A stretch of 64,000 nt of DNA from Roseateles_B sp041906185 (GTDB lineage Bacteria; Pseudomonadota; Gammaproteobacteria; Burkholderiales; Burkholderiaceae_C), in contig JAYRJQ010000014.1 of NCBI GenBank assembly GCA_041906185.1, positions 62,001-126,000 of the forward strand, in the 5' to 3' direction. This document shows, piece after piece, positions 16,510-24,652 of this stretch. Positions within the stretch are counted from its first letter, which is position 1; every line of letters starts with the position of its first letter. A program made the translations under genes and the position numbers. The notes under the pieces were generated by a model. It was not told the DNA's origin. It saw only the letters and a list, made by a program, of their open reading frames with translations, and made no database searches.

Positions 16510-18552
16510 TCAGGCGGCCGGGGCCGCGGGGGCGGCGTCGGAGGCGCCTTCCGCGTCGTTCAGGTCGATCGCCAGCGTGAGCGGGCCGCTGCCGGCGGCG
16601 TCGTCATCCTCGTCCGAGGCCGGCTCGTCGTCCGGAGCCTGCGCCTCGTCCAGGCGCTCGATCAGCGAGGCGTGGACGTCCAGCGTCATCTCGTCGATGC
16701 CGGTGATGCGCACCCGCACATGGCTGCCGCGCGCCAGACCTTCGCAGCCCAGGGCCTTGAAGACGAGGGGCAGGGTGTCCGCGCGCACCAAGCCGTCCTT
16801 CATCACGGAGGCCGTGAGCTCGTGGATGGCGTTCTGCTGCAGGTAGCGCAGGGTCCAGTAGCGCTCGATGCCCGACTGGAAACCGTTGTAGGCCGAGTAG
16901 GCGGCGTCGAAGCCCGAGATGATCGAGAAGAGCTGGGCGTCCTTGGGCTTGAACGGCGCCACCAGCGCGGCCGTGCGGCCGTGGCGGGCGCAGGCGATGA
17001 TCTGCCACTGGTTGACCAGGTCGGTGTAGCGGCGCAGTGGCGAGGTGGCCCAGGTGTACTGCGCCACGCCCATGCCGGCGTGCGGCAGGGCCTTGGTGCC
17101 CATGCGTACCTTGACGCCCGGCGCCAGGCTGGCCTGGCTGCGGTAGATGCCCGGCAGTCCCAGCTCGCTGAGCCAGCCACCCCAGCTGCTGTTGGCCAGG
17201 ATCATGGCCTCGGCCACGATCAGGTCCAGCGGCGCGCCGCGCTGGCGCGTGCCGATGCTGACGGTCTCGTGGCCCTCGGGCTCGCGCTCGCCGTTGCTGT
17301 CCAGGCGGAAGGTGTAGTCCGGGCGGTTGAAGGTCTCGGGCTTGCCGCGCACGATCTCGCGCTGGGCCTTGAGATGCTTCGCCAGGCGGAAGCAGAAGCG
17401 CAGTTCGGCGCCGAAGGCGTAGTCGGCCGGCACCTCGCCGGTCAGCGAGGCCTCGGTGACCGTGCTGTCCAGCTTGTCATGGCGCAGGTTGGCCGCGATG
17501 GGCACGCGCTCGAGCTTGGTCTCGCGGCTGCGGATCTCGAGCGTGGCCTCGTCCATCGTCACATACAGCGACACGGCCGGGCACTCGCGCCCCTCGGCCA
17601 GCGTGTAGTGCTGCACCACCTCGTCCGGCAGCATGGTCAGCTTCCAGCCGGGCATGTAGACGGTCGAGAGGCGCTCGCGGGCGACCTTGTCCACGGGCGA
17701 GTCCGGCTGGATGGCCAGGCCCGGCGCCGCGATGTGCACGCCGAAGACGATGGTGCCGGTGCCGAGGCCCTGCACGGAGAGCGCATCGTCGATTTCCGTG
17801 GTGGCGGAGTCGTCGATCGAGAAGGCCTGCACCGGTGCCACGGGCAGCTCGTCGGTGATCTGCGGTGCGGTGAGCGCGGGGAAGCCGGTGCCCTTGGGGA
17901 AGTTCTCGAACAGGAAGCGCTTCCAGTGGAACTGGTAAGGGCTGCTGATCGCGCCGGCGCCCTTGAGCAACTCCAGCGGCGCCTGCTGCGAACGCTTGGC
18001 GGCTTCGACCACGGCCTTGTACTCGGGGCCGTTCTTGTCGGGCTTGAAGAGAATCTTGTAGATCTGATCGCGGATGCCGTCAGGGCACTGGCCGGCGATC
18101 AGCTCGTTCGCCCAGGCCTCGATCTGCAGCGCCTGCTGGCGCTTGCGCTCGATGCCCAGCAGCGCGGCCTTGACCTGCTCCTCCGGCGCCTTCTTGAACA
18201 GGCCCTTGCCCATGCGGCGGAAGTAGTGCGGCGCCTCGTACAGGCGGAAGAGCGCGGCGGCCTGCTGCTCGACGCCGGCCTTGGCGTCGAAGTAGTCGCG
18301 CGCCAGGTCGGCGAAGCCGAACTCCCCCTCGGTGGCGAACTCCCAGGCGAGATCGAGGTCGATCTCCTGCGCCAGCGCCTGGCCCTGGGCCATCAGCTCG
18401 GCCGGGGCGGGCTTGTCGAACTTGAGCAGCACATTGGCCGCCTTCACTTTGACGCGCTTGCCCGAGTCCAGCTCGATCTGCATCGAGCTTTCCGCTTCGG
18501 ACATCACACGGCCGGCGAGGAATTTTCCGGCGTCATCGAACAGGGCAAACAT
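16510..18552 (-). CDS. RNase II/RNB-family exoribonuclease
   Basis: A 680-residue RNB protein. The catalytic aspartate motif is present as SIDDSATTEIDDALSV. Aligned to E. coli RNase II, D201, D209 and D210 are kept while the position of D207 is Glu. A distal conserved segment, ATSPLRRYTDLVNQW, carries the Arg/Tyr typical of the domain. The N terminus (MFALFDDAGKFLAGRV) is not a classical cold-shock domain; a weak S1-like region ends the protein before an acidic Ala-rich tail. I start at 18552 because the upstream part of the frame is low-complexity and has no family character. It heads the operon with the TonB-like gene, aroE and mtgA. Confidence 0.85.
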   Translation of the reverse strand: MFALFDDAGKFLAGRVMSEAESSMQIELDSGKRVKVKAANVLLKFDKPAPAELMAQGQALAQEIDLDLAWEFATEGEFGFADLARDYFDAKAGVEQQAAALFRLYEAPHYFRRMGKGLFKKAPEEQVKAALLGIERKRQQALQIEAWANELIAGQCPDGIRDQIYKILFKPDKNGPEYKAVVEAAKRSQQAPLELLKGAGAISSPYQFHWKRFLFENFPKGTGFPALTAPQITDELPVAPVQAFSIDDSATTEIDDALSVQGLGTGTIVFGVHIAAPGLAIQPDSPVDKVARERLSTVYMPGWKLTMLPDEVVQHYTLAEGRECPAVSLYVTMDEATLEIRSRETKLERVPIAANLRHDKLDSTVTEASLTGEVPADYAFGAELRFCFRLAKHLKAQREIVRGKPETFNRPDYTFRLDSNGEREPEGHETVSIGTRQRGAPLDLIVAEAMILANSSWGGWLSELGLPGIYRSQASLAPGVKVRMGTKALPHAGMGVAQYTWATSPLRRYTDLVNQWQIIACARHGRTAALVAPFKPKDAQLFSIISGFDAAYSAYNGFQSGIERYWTLRYLQQNAIHELTASVMKDGLVRADTLPLVFKALGCEGLARGSHVRVRITGIDEMTLDVHASLIERLDEAQAPDDEPASDEDDDAAGSGPLTLAIDLNDAEGASDAAPAAPAA

Positions 18553-18763
18553 AGGGTGCGCATTGTCGCCGAAGTACGGCGGCCCCGAGCCGGGCCGGCC
18601 GGGGTGGGGCGGCCCGTGCAGAAATCCCGTGCGCCCGCTCGATCCGCCGCCCGCCGGTGGAGGGCGAGCCGGGGCGGTGGATGCCTCGAGCAAAGGGTTA
18701 CGCTTGTTGCAGCTTCCACGGGCTGGCAAGCGACAGTGACGGCGTGGCCGACCCCGCGGCCCC

Positions 18764-19321
18764 TCAGCGATCCGAGCGGCCCAGCATGCGCAGCAGGGTG
18801 CGGTCACGATCCACGAAGTGGTGCTTCAAGGCTGCCAGGACATGCAGGGCCACGAGGGCCAGCAGCAGGTAGCCGCCCCAGTGGTGCGCCTGCTGGCCCA
18901 GCTCGGCCAGACCGGCGTGGTAGGGCAGCACCTCGCCGGGCCGGGACGGGTCGTCCTGGTGCGGCACCAGGGTCAGGCCGAAGACACCGAAGCCATGGCC
19001 GCTGGCGCCAGAGAACAGCATGCCGCTCAGGGGCATCAGCAGGGTGAGGCCGAGCAGCACGGCATGGGCCCAGCGCGCCGCGCGATGCAGGGCCGGCGAC
19101 GTGGGCTGCACCGGCGCCGGCAGGCCCAGGCGCAGACGCTGGACCACGCGGACCGCGATGACCACCAAGGCGAGCACGCCCAGCGACTTGTGCCAGGGGT
19201 AGAGGGCCCAGGCCTCGGTGCGGCTCATGTAGAGCCCCGCGCCGGCCAGTCCCAGCATCAGGGCGGCCACGAGCCAATGCAGCCGGCGGCTGGAGGGAGG
19301 AAGCGGGTCGCGGTCGGGCAT
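18764..19321 (-). CDS. Cytochrome b561 family protein
   Basis: A 185-residue inner-membrane protein with four predicted membrane helices. Candidate haem-ligand histidines are H15 (RRLHWL), H44 (YPWHKSLG), the His in AARWAHAVLLG and the His pair in QQAHHWGGYLLLALVALHVLAAL's helix. Bacterial b561 proteins shuttle electrons between quinone and periplasmic acceptors or superoxide. The ATG at 19321 is chosen because the upstream frame is Arg/Pro-rich. It is separate from its neighbours (211 nt before the RNase gene, 109 nt after the DUF523 gene). Confidence 0.9.
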   Translation of the reverse strand: MPDRDPLPPSSRRLHWLVAALMLGLAGAGLYMSRTEAWALYPWHKSLGVLALVVIAVRVVQRLRLGLPAPVQPTSPALHRAARWAHAVLLGLTLLMPLSGMLFSGASGHGFGVFGLTLVPHQDDPSRPGEVLPYHAGLAELGQQAHHWGGYLLLALVALHVLAALKHHFVDRDRTLLRMLGRSDR

Positions 19322-19430
19322 GGGGCGGATGGTGTGGGGCGGGCCAGCGAGTCTAGCGAGGCTCGGCCCTGGGCTGCCCACCGGCCGCTCACGGCTGTGC
19401 GGCCCTTGCACACCGGGCGGGTGCGGTCCT

Positions 19431-19946
19431 TCAGCGAGGGATCTGCGCCAGCCGCGCGGCCTCCGCCGCCTCGAGCCCATGCTCGCTGAAGACCTGGACG
19501 CCGTGATGCCGCAACAGGGCGGCGGTCAGCCCCTCCCCGGGCCGCTTGACGCCGTCGAAATGGCCGGAGGCGATGCGCTGGCTGCCACAGGAGGGGCTGC
19601 CTTCCTTCAGCACCGCGATCCGCAGGCCGTGGCGCCGCACCAGGGCCAGCGCGGCCTCGGCGCCGGCGCGGAAGGCGGCCGTCGGGTCGCCGCCCTGGGC
19701 GTCGTGCAGGCGGGCCTGGCCCAGCCAGACCTGCCAGCCCTGGGCGCCGGGCTCGATCTCGGCGGGCGGCCGCGGCACCGGCAGGCCGCCGGCCAGCTCA
19801 GGACACAGGGGCACGACCAGGCCGGCCGCCTGCCAGCGGTCCAGCAGCGCGGAGCGGAGGTCCTGCGCGCGGCCGTCGTAGCGCACCGGCGCGCCCAGCA
19901 GGCAGGCGCTGACGAGGATCTGCGGGCCGCCCGCGTGCGCCGCCAT
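19431..19946 (-). CDS. DUF523 (TudS-like) iron-sulfur protein
   Basis: A 171-residue DUF523 protein. Three conserved cysteine motifs are visible: SACLLG near the N terminus, LCPELAGGL, and GSPSCGSQRI near the C terminus. In characterised family members these hold a [4Fe-4S] cluster and the enzyme removes sulfur from 2-thiouracil; the substrate here is inferred only. It follows the SDR gene by 6 nt, so it is the last gene of an esterase-SDR-DUF523 operon. Confidence 0.85.
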   Translation of the reverse strand: MAAHAGGPQILVSACLLGAPVRYDGRAQDLRSALLDRWQAAGLVVPLCPELAGGLPVPRPPAEIEPGAQGWQVWLGQARLHDAQGGDPTAAFRAGAEAALALVRRHGLRIAVLKEGSPSCGSQRIASGHFDGVKRPGEGLTAALLRHHGVQVFSEHGLEAAEAARLAQIPR

Positions 19947-19952
19947 GCCGCC

Positions 19953-20705
19953 TCAGACCGTCAGGCCGCCCGAGACTTCCAGCACGGCGCCGTTCACGTA
20001 GCTCGCCTCGTCGCTGGCCAGGAAGGCGTAGACATTGGCCACCTCCGCCGGACTGCCCAGGCGGCGCAGCGGCACCTCCTCCTGCATCTGCCCGAGCACC
20101 TTGTCGGGGATGGTGGCGAGGATGGGCGTCTCGATGAAGCCCGGCGCCACGGCGTTCACGCGCACGCCCTTGGGGCCGAGCTCGCGGCTCCAGGTCTTGG
20201 TGAAGCCGATCACGCCGAACTTGGCGGCGGCGTAGTTGGTCTGGCCGAAGTTGCCGTAGATGCCCACGACCGAAGACGCGTTGAGGATCACCCCGCGGCC
20301 CTGCGCCACCATGGTGTCGACCACGGCCTGCGCGCAGTGGAAGACGCCGCGCAGGTTGACGTCGATGACGGCGTCGAACTGCTCGAGGCTCATCTTCTGC
20401 AGGCGGGCGTCCTGCGTGATGCCGGCGTTGTTGACCAGCACGTCGATGCGGCCGAAGCGCGCCTTCACGGCGGCAGCCATGGCGTCCACCTGCGCGCGGT
20501 CCGTGACGGAGAACGCGAAGCCCAGCGCCTCGGCGCCGGCGGCCTGGCATTGCGCCACGGCGGCATCGACCGCCTCCTGGCGCAGGTCGCACACGACGAC
20601 GATGGCGCCTTCCTGCGCGAACTTGAGGGCGGTGGCCAGGCCGATGCCCTGGGCAGCGCCCGTGATGATGGAAACCTGGCCTTCGAGGCGGCGTGCGGGG
20701 TTCAT
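19953..20705 (-). CDS. FabG-like short-chain dehydrogenase/reductase
   Basis: A 250-residue classical SDR. The cofactor motif is TGAAQGIG, followed by NNAG, the catalytic Ser in NASSVVGIYG, and YAAAK. The C terminus VNGAVLEVSGGLTV is typical of 3-oxoacyl-ACP reductase relatives. The true substrate is uncertain because no fatty-acid synthesis genes adjoin it. Its ATG overlaps the stop of the upstream esterase gene (ATGA). Confidence 0.9.
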   Translation of the reverse strand: MNPARRLEGQVSIITGAAQGIGLATALKFAQEGAIVVVCDLRQEAVDAAVAQCQAAGAEALGFAFSVTDRAQVDAMAAAVKARFGRIDVLVNNAGITQDARLQKMSLEQFDAVIDVNLRGVFHCAQAVVDTMVAQGRGVILNASSVVGIYGNFGQTNYAAAKFGVIGFTKTWSRELGPKGVRVNAVAPGFIETPILATIPDKVLGQMQEEVPLRRLGSPAEVANVYAFLASDEASYVNGAVLEVSGGLTV

Positions 20706-21346
20706 AGCTGCAGAAACTCCGTCAGTTCAGAGAGGTAGTCGTCGAAATCCGAGAGGCCGTGGTCGCTGCCTTCGAGCAGCTTGATGCGGCTGCCCTCGTA
20801 GCGGGCGTGCATCTCGTGCCAGTCCAGCACCTCGTCGCCCTTGGCGATCACGGCCAGGAGGCGGTCCGGCCGCGCGATGGCGCCCGGGGGCAGGGCCTGG
20901 TGCAGGGCCCGCAGCTCGTCGACGAACTCGGGCCGGAAGAAGAAGCGCTCCTGCGGGTCCTGCCAGCAGCTGTGCTCGCCGATGTAGCGGGCGAGGTCAC
21001 GGGCCGGGTCCACGGCGGGGTTGAGCAGCACGGCGCGGCTGCCCGTGTGCTGCTGCACCCAGGTCGCATAGAAGCCGCCGAGCGAGCTGCCCATCACCGC
21101 CAGGGTGTCGCGCGGCCAGTCGGCGATCCGTGCGCGGATCTGGGCGATCGCCTCGGCGGGCGAGGGCGGCAGCTGGGGGGCTTCGAAGACGAGGTCCGGG
21201 CGGTGTTCGCCCACCCATCGCGCCATGCGCTGGGCCTTGGCCGAGCGTGGCGACGAGCGGAAGCCGTGCAGGTACAGCAGGTGGGTGGTGCGTCGTGCGG
21301 GGTCGGACGACGGGGTGGACGACGTGGCAGACGAAGTGGCAGACAT
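20702..21346 (-). CDS. YqiA-like alpha/beta-hydrolase
   Basis: Small esterase of the YqiA/UPF0227 type (214 residues from the ATG at 21346). Visible are the LLYLHGFRSSP strand and loop, the nucleophile elbow MGSSLGGFYA, the acid in AKGDEVLDW and the catalytic His in EGSDHGLSDF. The substrate is unknown; family members hydrolyse short acyl esters. An in-frame start at 21373 would add nine residues. It is the first gene of the operon with the SDR and DUF523 genes, divergent from the metalloprotease gene. Confidence 0.85.
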   Translation of the reverse strand: MSATSSATSSTPSSDPARRTTHLLYLHGFRSSPRSAKAQRMARWVGEHRPDLVFEAPQLPPSPAEAIAQIRARIADWPRDTLAVMGSSLGGFYATWVQQHTGSRAVLLNPAVDPARDLARYIGEHSCWQDPQERFFFRPEFVDELRALHQALPPGAIARPDRLLAVIAKGDEVLDWHEMHARYEGSRIKLLEGSDHGLSDFDDYLSELTEFLQL

Positions 21347-21572
21347 GGCGGCGCAGTCTAGCGGCCCCGGCACCGGCGCGCTGTCGGCTGGGCGTCAGGG
21401 CGCGCGGGGGTGCCGGATGCGGTGTGCGATGAAGCACGGTTTGGCAGGGGCGAGTGGGGTGCGCCAGCATTGACGCCCGCGGGCGCCGCAACACAATGGG
21501 CGGCTTGTCATCAGCCCGGGGGGCTGCCGGGCCCGACCCGGCAGACCGGATACTCATCAGAAAGCCAATCGA

Positions 21573-24245
21573 ATGACCCAGACTTCATCGCGCCTGCCGG
21601 CTCAGCCGCTGAGCCTCCTGACCGCGGCCGCCGTGGCCGCCCTCGCCCTGGCCAGCCAGGCCGCCGTCGCGCAGGGCAACGGCGCCACGCCGCCGGCTGC
21701 CGCCGCCAGCGGTGCCTCCGCCCCGGCCGCTGCCGCGAAGCCGCCGGCAGACCCGACGGCCCCCAAGCCCTTCAACGACGTCATCAAGGACGCCAAGAGC
21801 CAGGACGGCCTGTTCCCGATCTGGCGCAAGGACGAGAAGGTCTGGCTCGAGATCCCCAAGGCCCAGCTGAACAAGCCCTTCCTCTTCTCCGTCAACGTCG
21901 CCAACGGCGTGGGCGAGCGCGGCCTCTACGCCAGCCAGATGGGCCGTGTGCACCTGGCCGAATGGCGCCGCGTGGGCAACCAGCTGCAGCTGATGGCCCT
22001 GAACACCAAGTTCCGCGCCGAGGGCGGCAACCGCCTGGCTTCCGAGCAGGCCTTCTCGCCCAGCCTGCTGGCTGCCTCGCCCGTGGCCAGCGCCGAGCAC
22101 GCCGAGCGCAAGTCCTTCCTCGTGGACGCCAGCCTGCTGCTGACCGACATCCCCGGCCTGTCGACGCGCCTGGAGATGGCCTACCGCCTGCCCTTCGCCC
22201 CGGACCGCGCCAACAGCTTCGTCGAGGCCACGCGCGCCGAGGCGGGCCTGAGCACGCTGACCGCCCGCATGCACTTCGCGACGCCGCGCATCCCCGCGCC
22301 GCCCCTGACGCCGATGCCGGTGCCGATGCCCAGCGCCCCGCAGGCCACGCCGGATCCGCGCAGCCTGTTCATGAGCTTCGTCTACAGCTTCAAGGCGCTG
22401 CCCGAGCAGGCCATGAAGGCCCGTCTGGCCGACCCACGCCTGGGCCACTTCGCCGAGTCCTACACCGACCTCAGCGAGGACTTCAAGCCCAACACCCGCG
22501 TCCATGCCATCAAGCGCTGGCGCCTGGAGAAGGCCGACCCGCAGGCGGCGCTGTCCGAGCCGGTCAAGCCCATCACCTACTGGCTGGACAAGAACATCCC
22601 GCCGAAGTACCGCAAGGCGGTCGAGGAGGGCATCCTCGAGTGGAACAAGGCCTTCGAGAAGATCGGCTACAAGAACGCCGTCGTTGCCAAGCAGCAGCCG
22701 GATGACGCCGACTGGGACAACATGGACGCTGGCCATGCCTCGATCCGCTGGTTCGTCGGCGCCGACGTCGGCTTCGCCATCGGCCCGAGCCATGCGGACC
22801 CCCGCACCGGCGAGATCCTGGATGCGGACATCGGCATGAGCGACGTCTTCGCCCGTGGCTCGCGCCGCTTCCTCGTCGAGGACGTGAACCGCGCGCTGGG
22901 CCGTGCCGCCCATGCCGGCCACGACGCCGGCGAGGACTGCCGCTACGCCCAGGAGGCCGCCAGCGAGATGGACTTCGCGATGGATGTGCTCGAGGCCCGC
23001 GGCGAGATCGCCCCGGACAGCCCCGAGGCCGAGGCCTTCGTGCATGCCGTCATCCGCGACGTGATCATGCATGAGGTGGGTCACACGCTGGGCCTGAAGC
23101 ACAACTTCAAGGCCTCCACCACCGTGACGCAGGCGCAGCTGCTGGACAAGGCCTGGACCGATGCCCACGGCATCTCCGGCTCGGTGATGGACTACAACGC
23201 CTACAACCTCTCGCTCAAGGGCGAGTCGCACGGCGCGCTGACCAACACCACGCTGGGCGCCTACGACTACTGGGCCATCGAGTACGCCTACAAGCCGATG
23301 GCGGCCGAGATGGAGGCGCAGGAGCTGGCCAAGATCGCCGCGCGCAGCACCGAGCCGGCGCTGGCCTATGCGGACGACGCCGACGCCGACCTCTTCGGCG
23401 GCATCGACCCGCTCGCCAACCGCTTCGACCTCGGCGCCGACCCGCTGGCCTACTACAAGCGCCGCCTGAAGCTCTCGCAGGAGCTGTGGGCCCGCGTGCA
23501 GGACCGCAAGCCCCAGATCGGTGACGATCCCCTGCGCCAGCGTCGCGTCCTGATGGGCGGCTTTGCACAGCTGAGCCGTGCGGCCGAGCTGGTCGGCAAG
23601 TACGTCGGCGGCATGTACATGCAGCGCGAGCTGCCCGGCGCAGGCGCGCAACCGGCCTTCAAGCCGGTCGAGCCGGCCCGCCAGCGCGAGGCCCTGGACT
23701 TCCTGGCCAAGGGCCTGTTCAGCGCTGACAGCTTCCGCTTCAAGCCGGAGTTCCTGAGCACGCTGACGGTGGACTACAACGAGTGGGATCGTGCCGGTCC
23801 GGTGGACATCCCCGGTGCCGTCGCCCGCATCCAGAACGTGGCCCTGGACCGTCTCTACAGCGCCGGCACCGCCCAGCGCCTGATGGACCTGCCGGGCTTC
23901 GTGCCGGAGAAGGACCGCAAGGGCCTGATCACGCTGAACGAGGTCTTCGCGAGCACGCAGAACGCCGTGTGGAGCGAGCTCAAGACCGGTGGCGAGATCG
24001 ACCGCCTGCGCCGCAACCTGCAGCGTGAGCACCTGCGCCGTCTGCAGGCCGTGCTGACCCGCGGCAGCGGTCCGGGCGTGATGGCCGATGCCTACGCGCT
24101 GGTGCGCCTGCATGCCAACCAGCTGCAGTCCGACCTGCGCACGGCCGTGGCCCGCGGCGGTCAGTCCGTCGAGACCCGCGCCCATCTGGCCGAGTCGCTC
24201 GACATGCTGTCCAGCCTGCTCAAGGCCACCATGCAAAGGACGTGA
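21573..24245 (+). CDS. Secreted zinc-dependent metalloprotease, DUF5117/DUF4953 type
   Basis: An 890-residue protein with a Sec signal peptide (LSLLTAAAVAALALASQAAV, cleavage near residue 34) and an Ala/Pro-rich spacer. The metzincin-like motif HEVGHTLGLKHNF has its zinc histidines at H500 and H504. Upstream segments (PFLFSVNVANGVGERG, and the KPITYWLDKNIP region near residue 330) match the large family of secreted metalloproteases with DUF5117 and DUF4953. The protease substrate is unknown. The gene stands alone. It is followed by a dispersed repeat and two terminators. Confidence 0.88.
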   Translation: MTQTSSRLPAQPLSLLTAAAVAALALASQAAVAQGNGATPPAAAASGASAPAAAAKPPADPTAPKPFNDVIKDAKSQDGLFPIWRKDEKVWLEIPKAQLNKPFLFSVNVANGVGERGLYASQMGRVHLAEWRRVGNQLQLMALNTKFRAEGGNRLASEQAFSPSLLAASPVASAEHAERKSFLVDASLLLTDIPGLSTRLEMAYRLPFAPDRANSFVEATRAEAGLSTLTARMHFATPRIPAPPLTPMPVPMPSAPQATPDPRSLFMSFVYSFKALPEQAMKARLADPRLGHFAESYTDLSEDFKPNTRVHAIKRWRLEKADPQAALSEPVKPITYWLDKNIPPKYRKAVEEGILEWNKAFEKIGYKNAVVAKQQPDDADWDNMDAGHASIRWFVGADVGFAIGPSHADPRTGEILDADIGMSDVFARGSRRFLVEDVNRALGRAAHAGHDAGEDCRYAQEAASEMDFAMDVLEARGEIAPDSPEAEAFVHAVIRDVIMHEVGHTLGLKHNFKASTTVTQAQLLDKAWTDAHGISGSVMDYNAYNLSLKGESHGALTNTTLGAYDYWAIEYAYKPMAAEMEAQELAKIAARSTEPALAYADDADADLFGGIDPLANRFDLGADPLAYYKRRLKLSQELWARVQDRKPQIGDDPLRQRRVLMGGFAQLSRAAELVGKYVGGMYMQRELPGAGAQPAFKPVEPARQREALDFLAKGLFSADSFRFKPEFLSTLTVDYNEWDRAGPVDIPGAVARIQNVALDRLYSAGTAQRLMDLPGFVPEKDRKGLITLNEVFASTQNAVWSELKTGGEIDRLRRNLQREHLRRLQAVLTRGSGPGVMADAYALVRLHANQLQSDLRTAVARGGQSVETRAHLAESLDMLSSLLKATMQRT

Positions 24246-24246
24246 G

Positions 24247-24320
24247 GGTCCCCCCCCTACCGGCTGCGCCGGCCCCCCCAGGGGGGCGCGCCTGACGGAC
24301 CGGCGGAGCCGGATTCGCAG
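24247..24320 (+). repeat. Dispersed GC-rich palindromic repeat, copy A
   Basis: Begins directly after the metalloprotease stop. It contains CTACCGGCTGCGCCGG, a run of C facing a run of G (24265-24286), and GGACCGGCGGAGCCGGATTC. It matches the reverse complement of 11462-11541 along its length and resembles the segment inside mpl at 46882-46956. Confidence 0.75.
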
Positions 24321-24334
24321 GCGCCGTGCGGGGC

Positions 24335-24370
24335 GAAGCCCACCGGGTTGCACCGGTGGGCTTCTTTTTT
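24335..24370 (+). terminator. Strong terminator hairpin, first of a duplicated pair
   Basis: A perfect 12-bp stem GAAGCCCACCGG / CCGGTGGGCTTC with loop GTTGCA, followed by six T residues. The surrounding 45 nt (24321-24365) recur at 24443-24487 with two mismatches. It terminates the metalloprotease transcript. Confidence 0.93.
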
Positions 24371-24456
24371 GGGGTGGTGCTGGTTGGACGTGGCGAGGCC
24401 AGAGGCGATGCGACCTGGCGCGTGGCCGCGCCGGATCAGCAAGCGCCATGCGGAGC

Positions 24457-24493
24457 GAAGCCCACCGGGTTGCACCGGTGGGCTTCTCTTTTT
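24457..24493 (+). terminator. Strong terminator hairpin, second copy
   Basis: The same 12-bp stem and GTTGCA loop as the hairpin at 24335, followed by TCTTTTT. The copies are 122 nt apart. The sequence just upstream (CCGGATCAGCAAGCGCC) also resembles that before the first copy. The remaining intergenic DNA up to 24652 holds a possible nadB -10 element TAGAAT (24594-24599) but no gene. Confidence 0.88.
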
Positions 24494-24652
24494 GCGGCGC
24501 GCCAGTGGCCGCCTCGGCGGCCCGTGCCAGTGGCTCGGCCGCTCGGCGATGCTGCCTTTGCCCATCGCGCAGGCGGGCGCATCTCGCGGCTCCTAGAATC
24601 AGGCACCTTTTGCGATGACGCCCCGGTGACCGGACGGCGTGCCGAACGATTC

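Noticed and set aside
24326..24652. N-terminal extension of nadB through the terminator repeats
   Set aside because: The frame is open by chance. The translated part repeats a hairpin-derived peptide, and NadB family character begins at the ATG at 24653.
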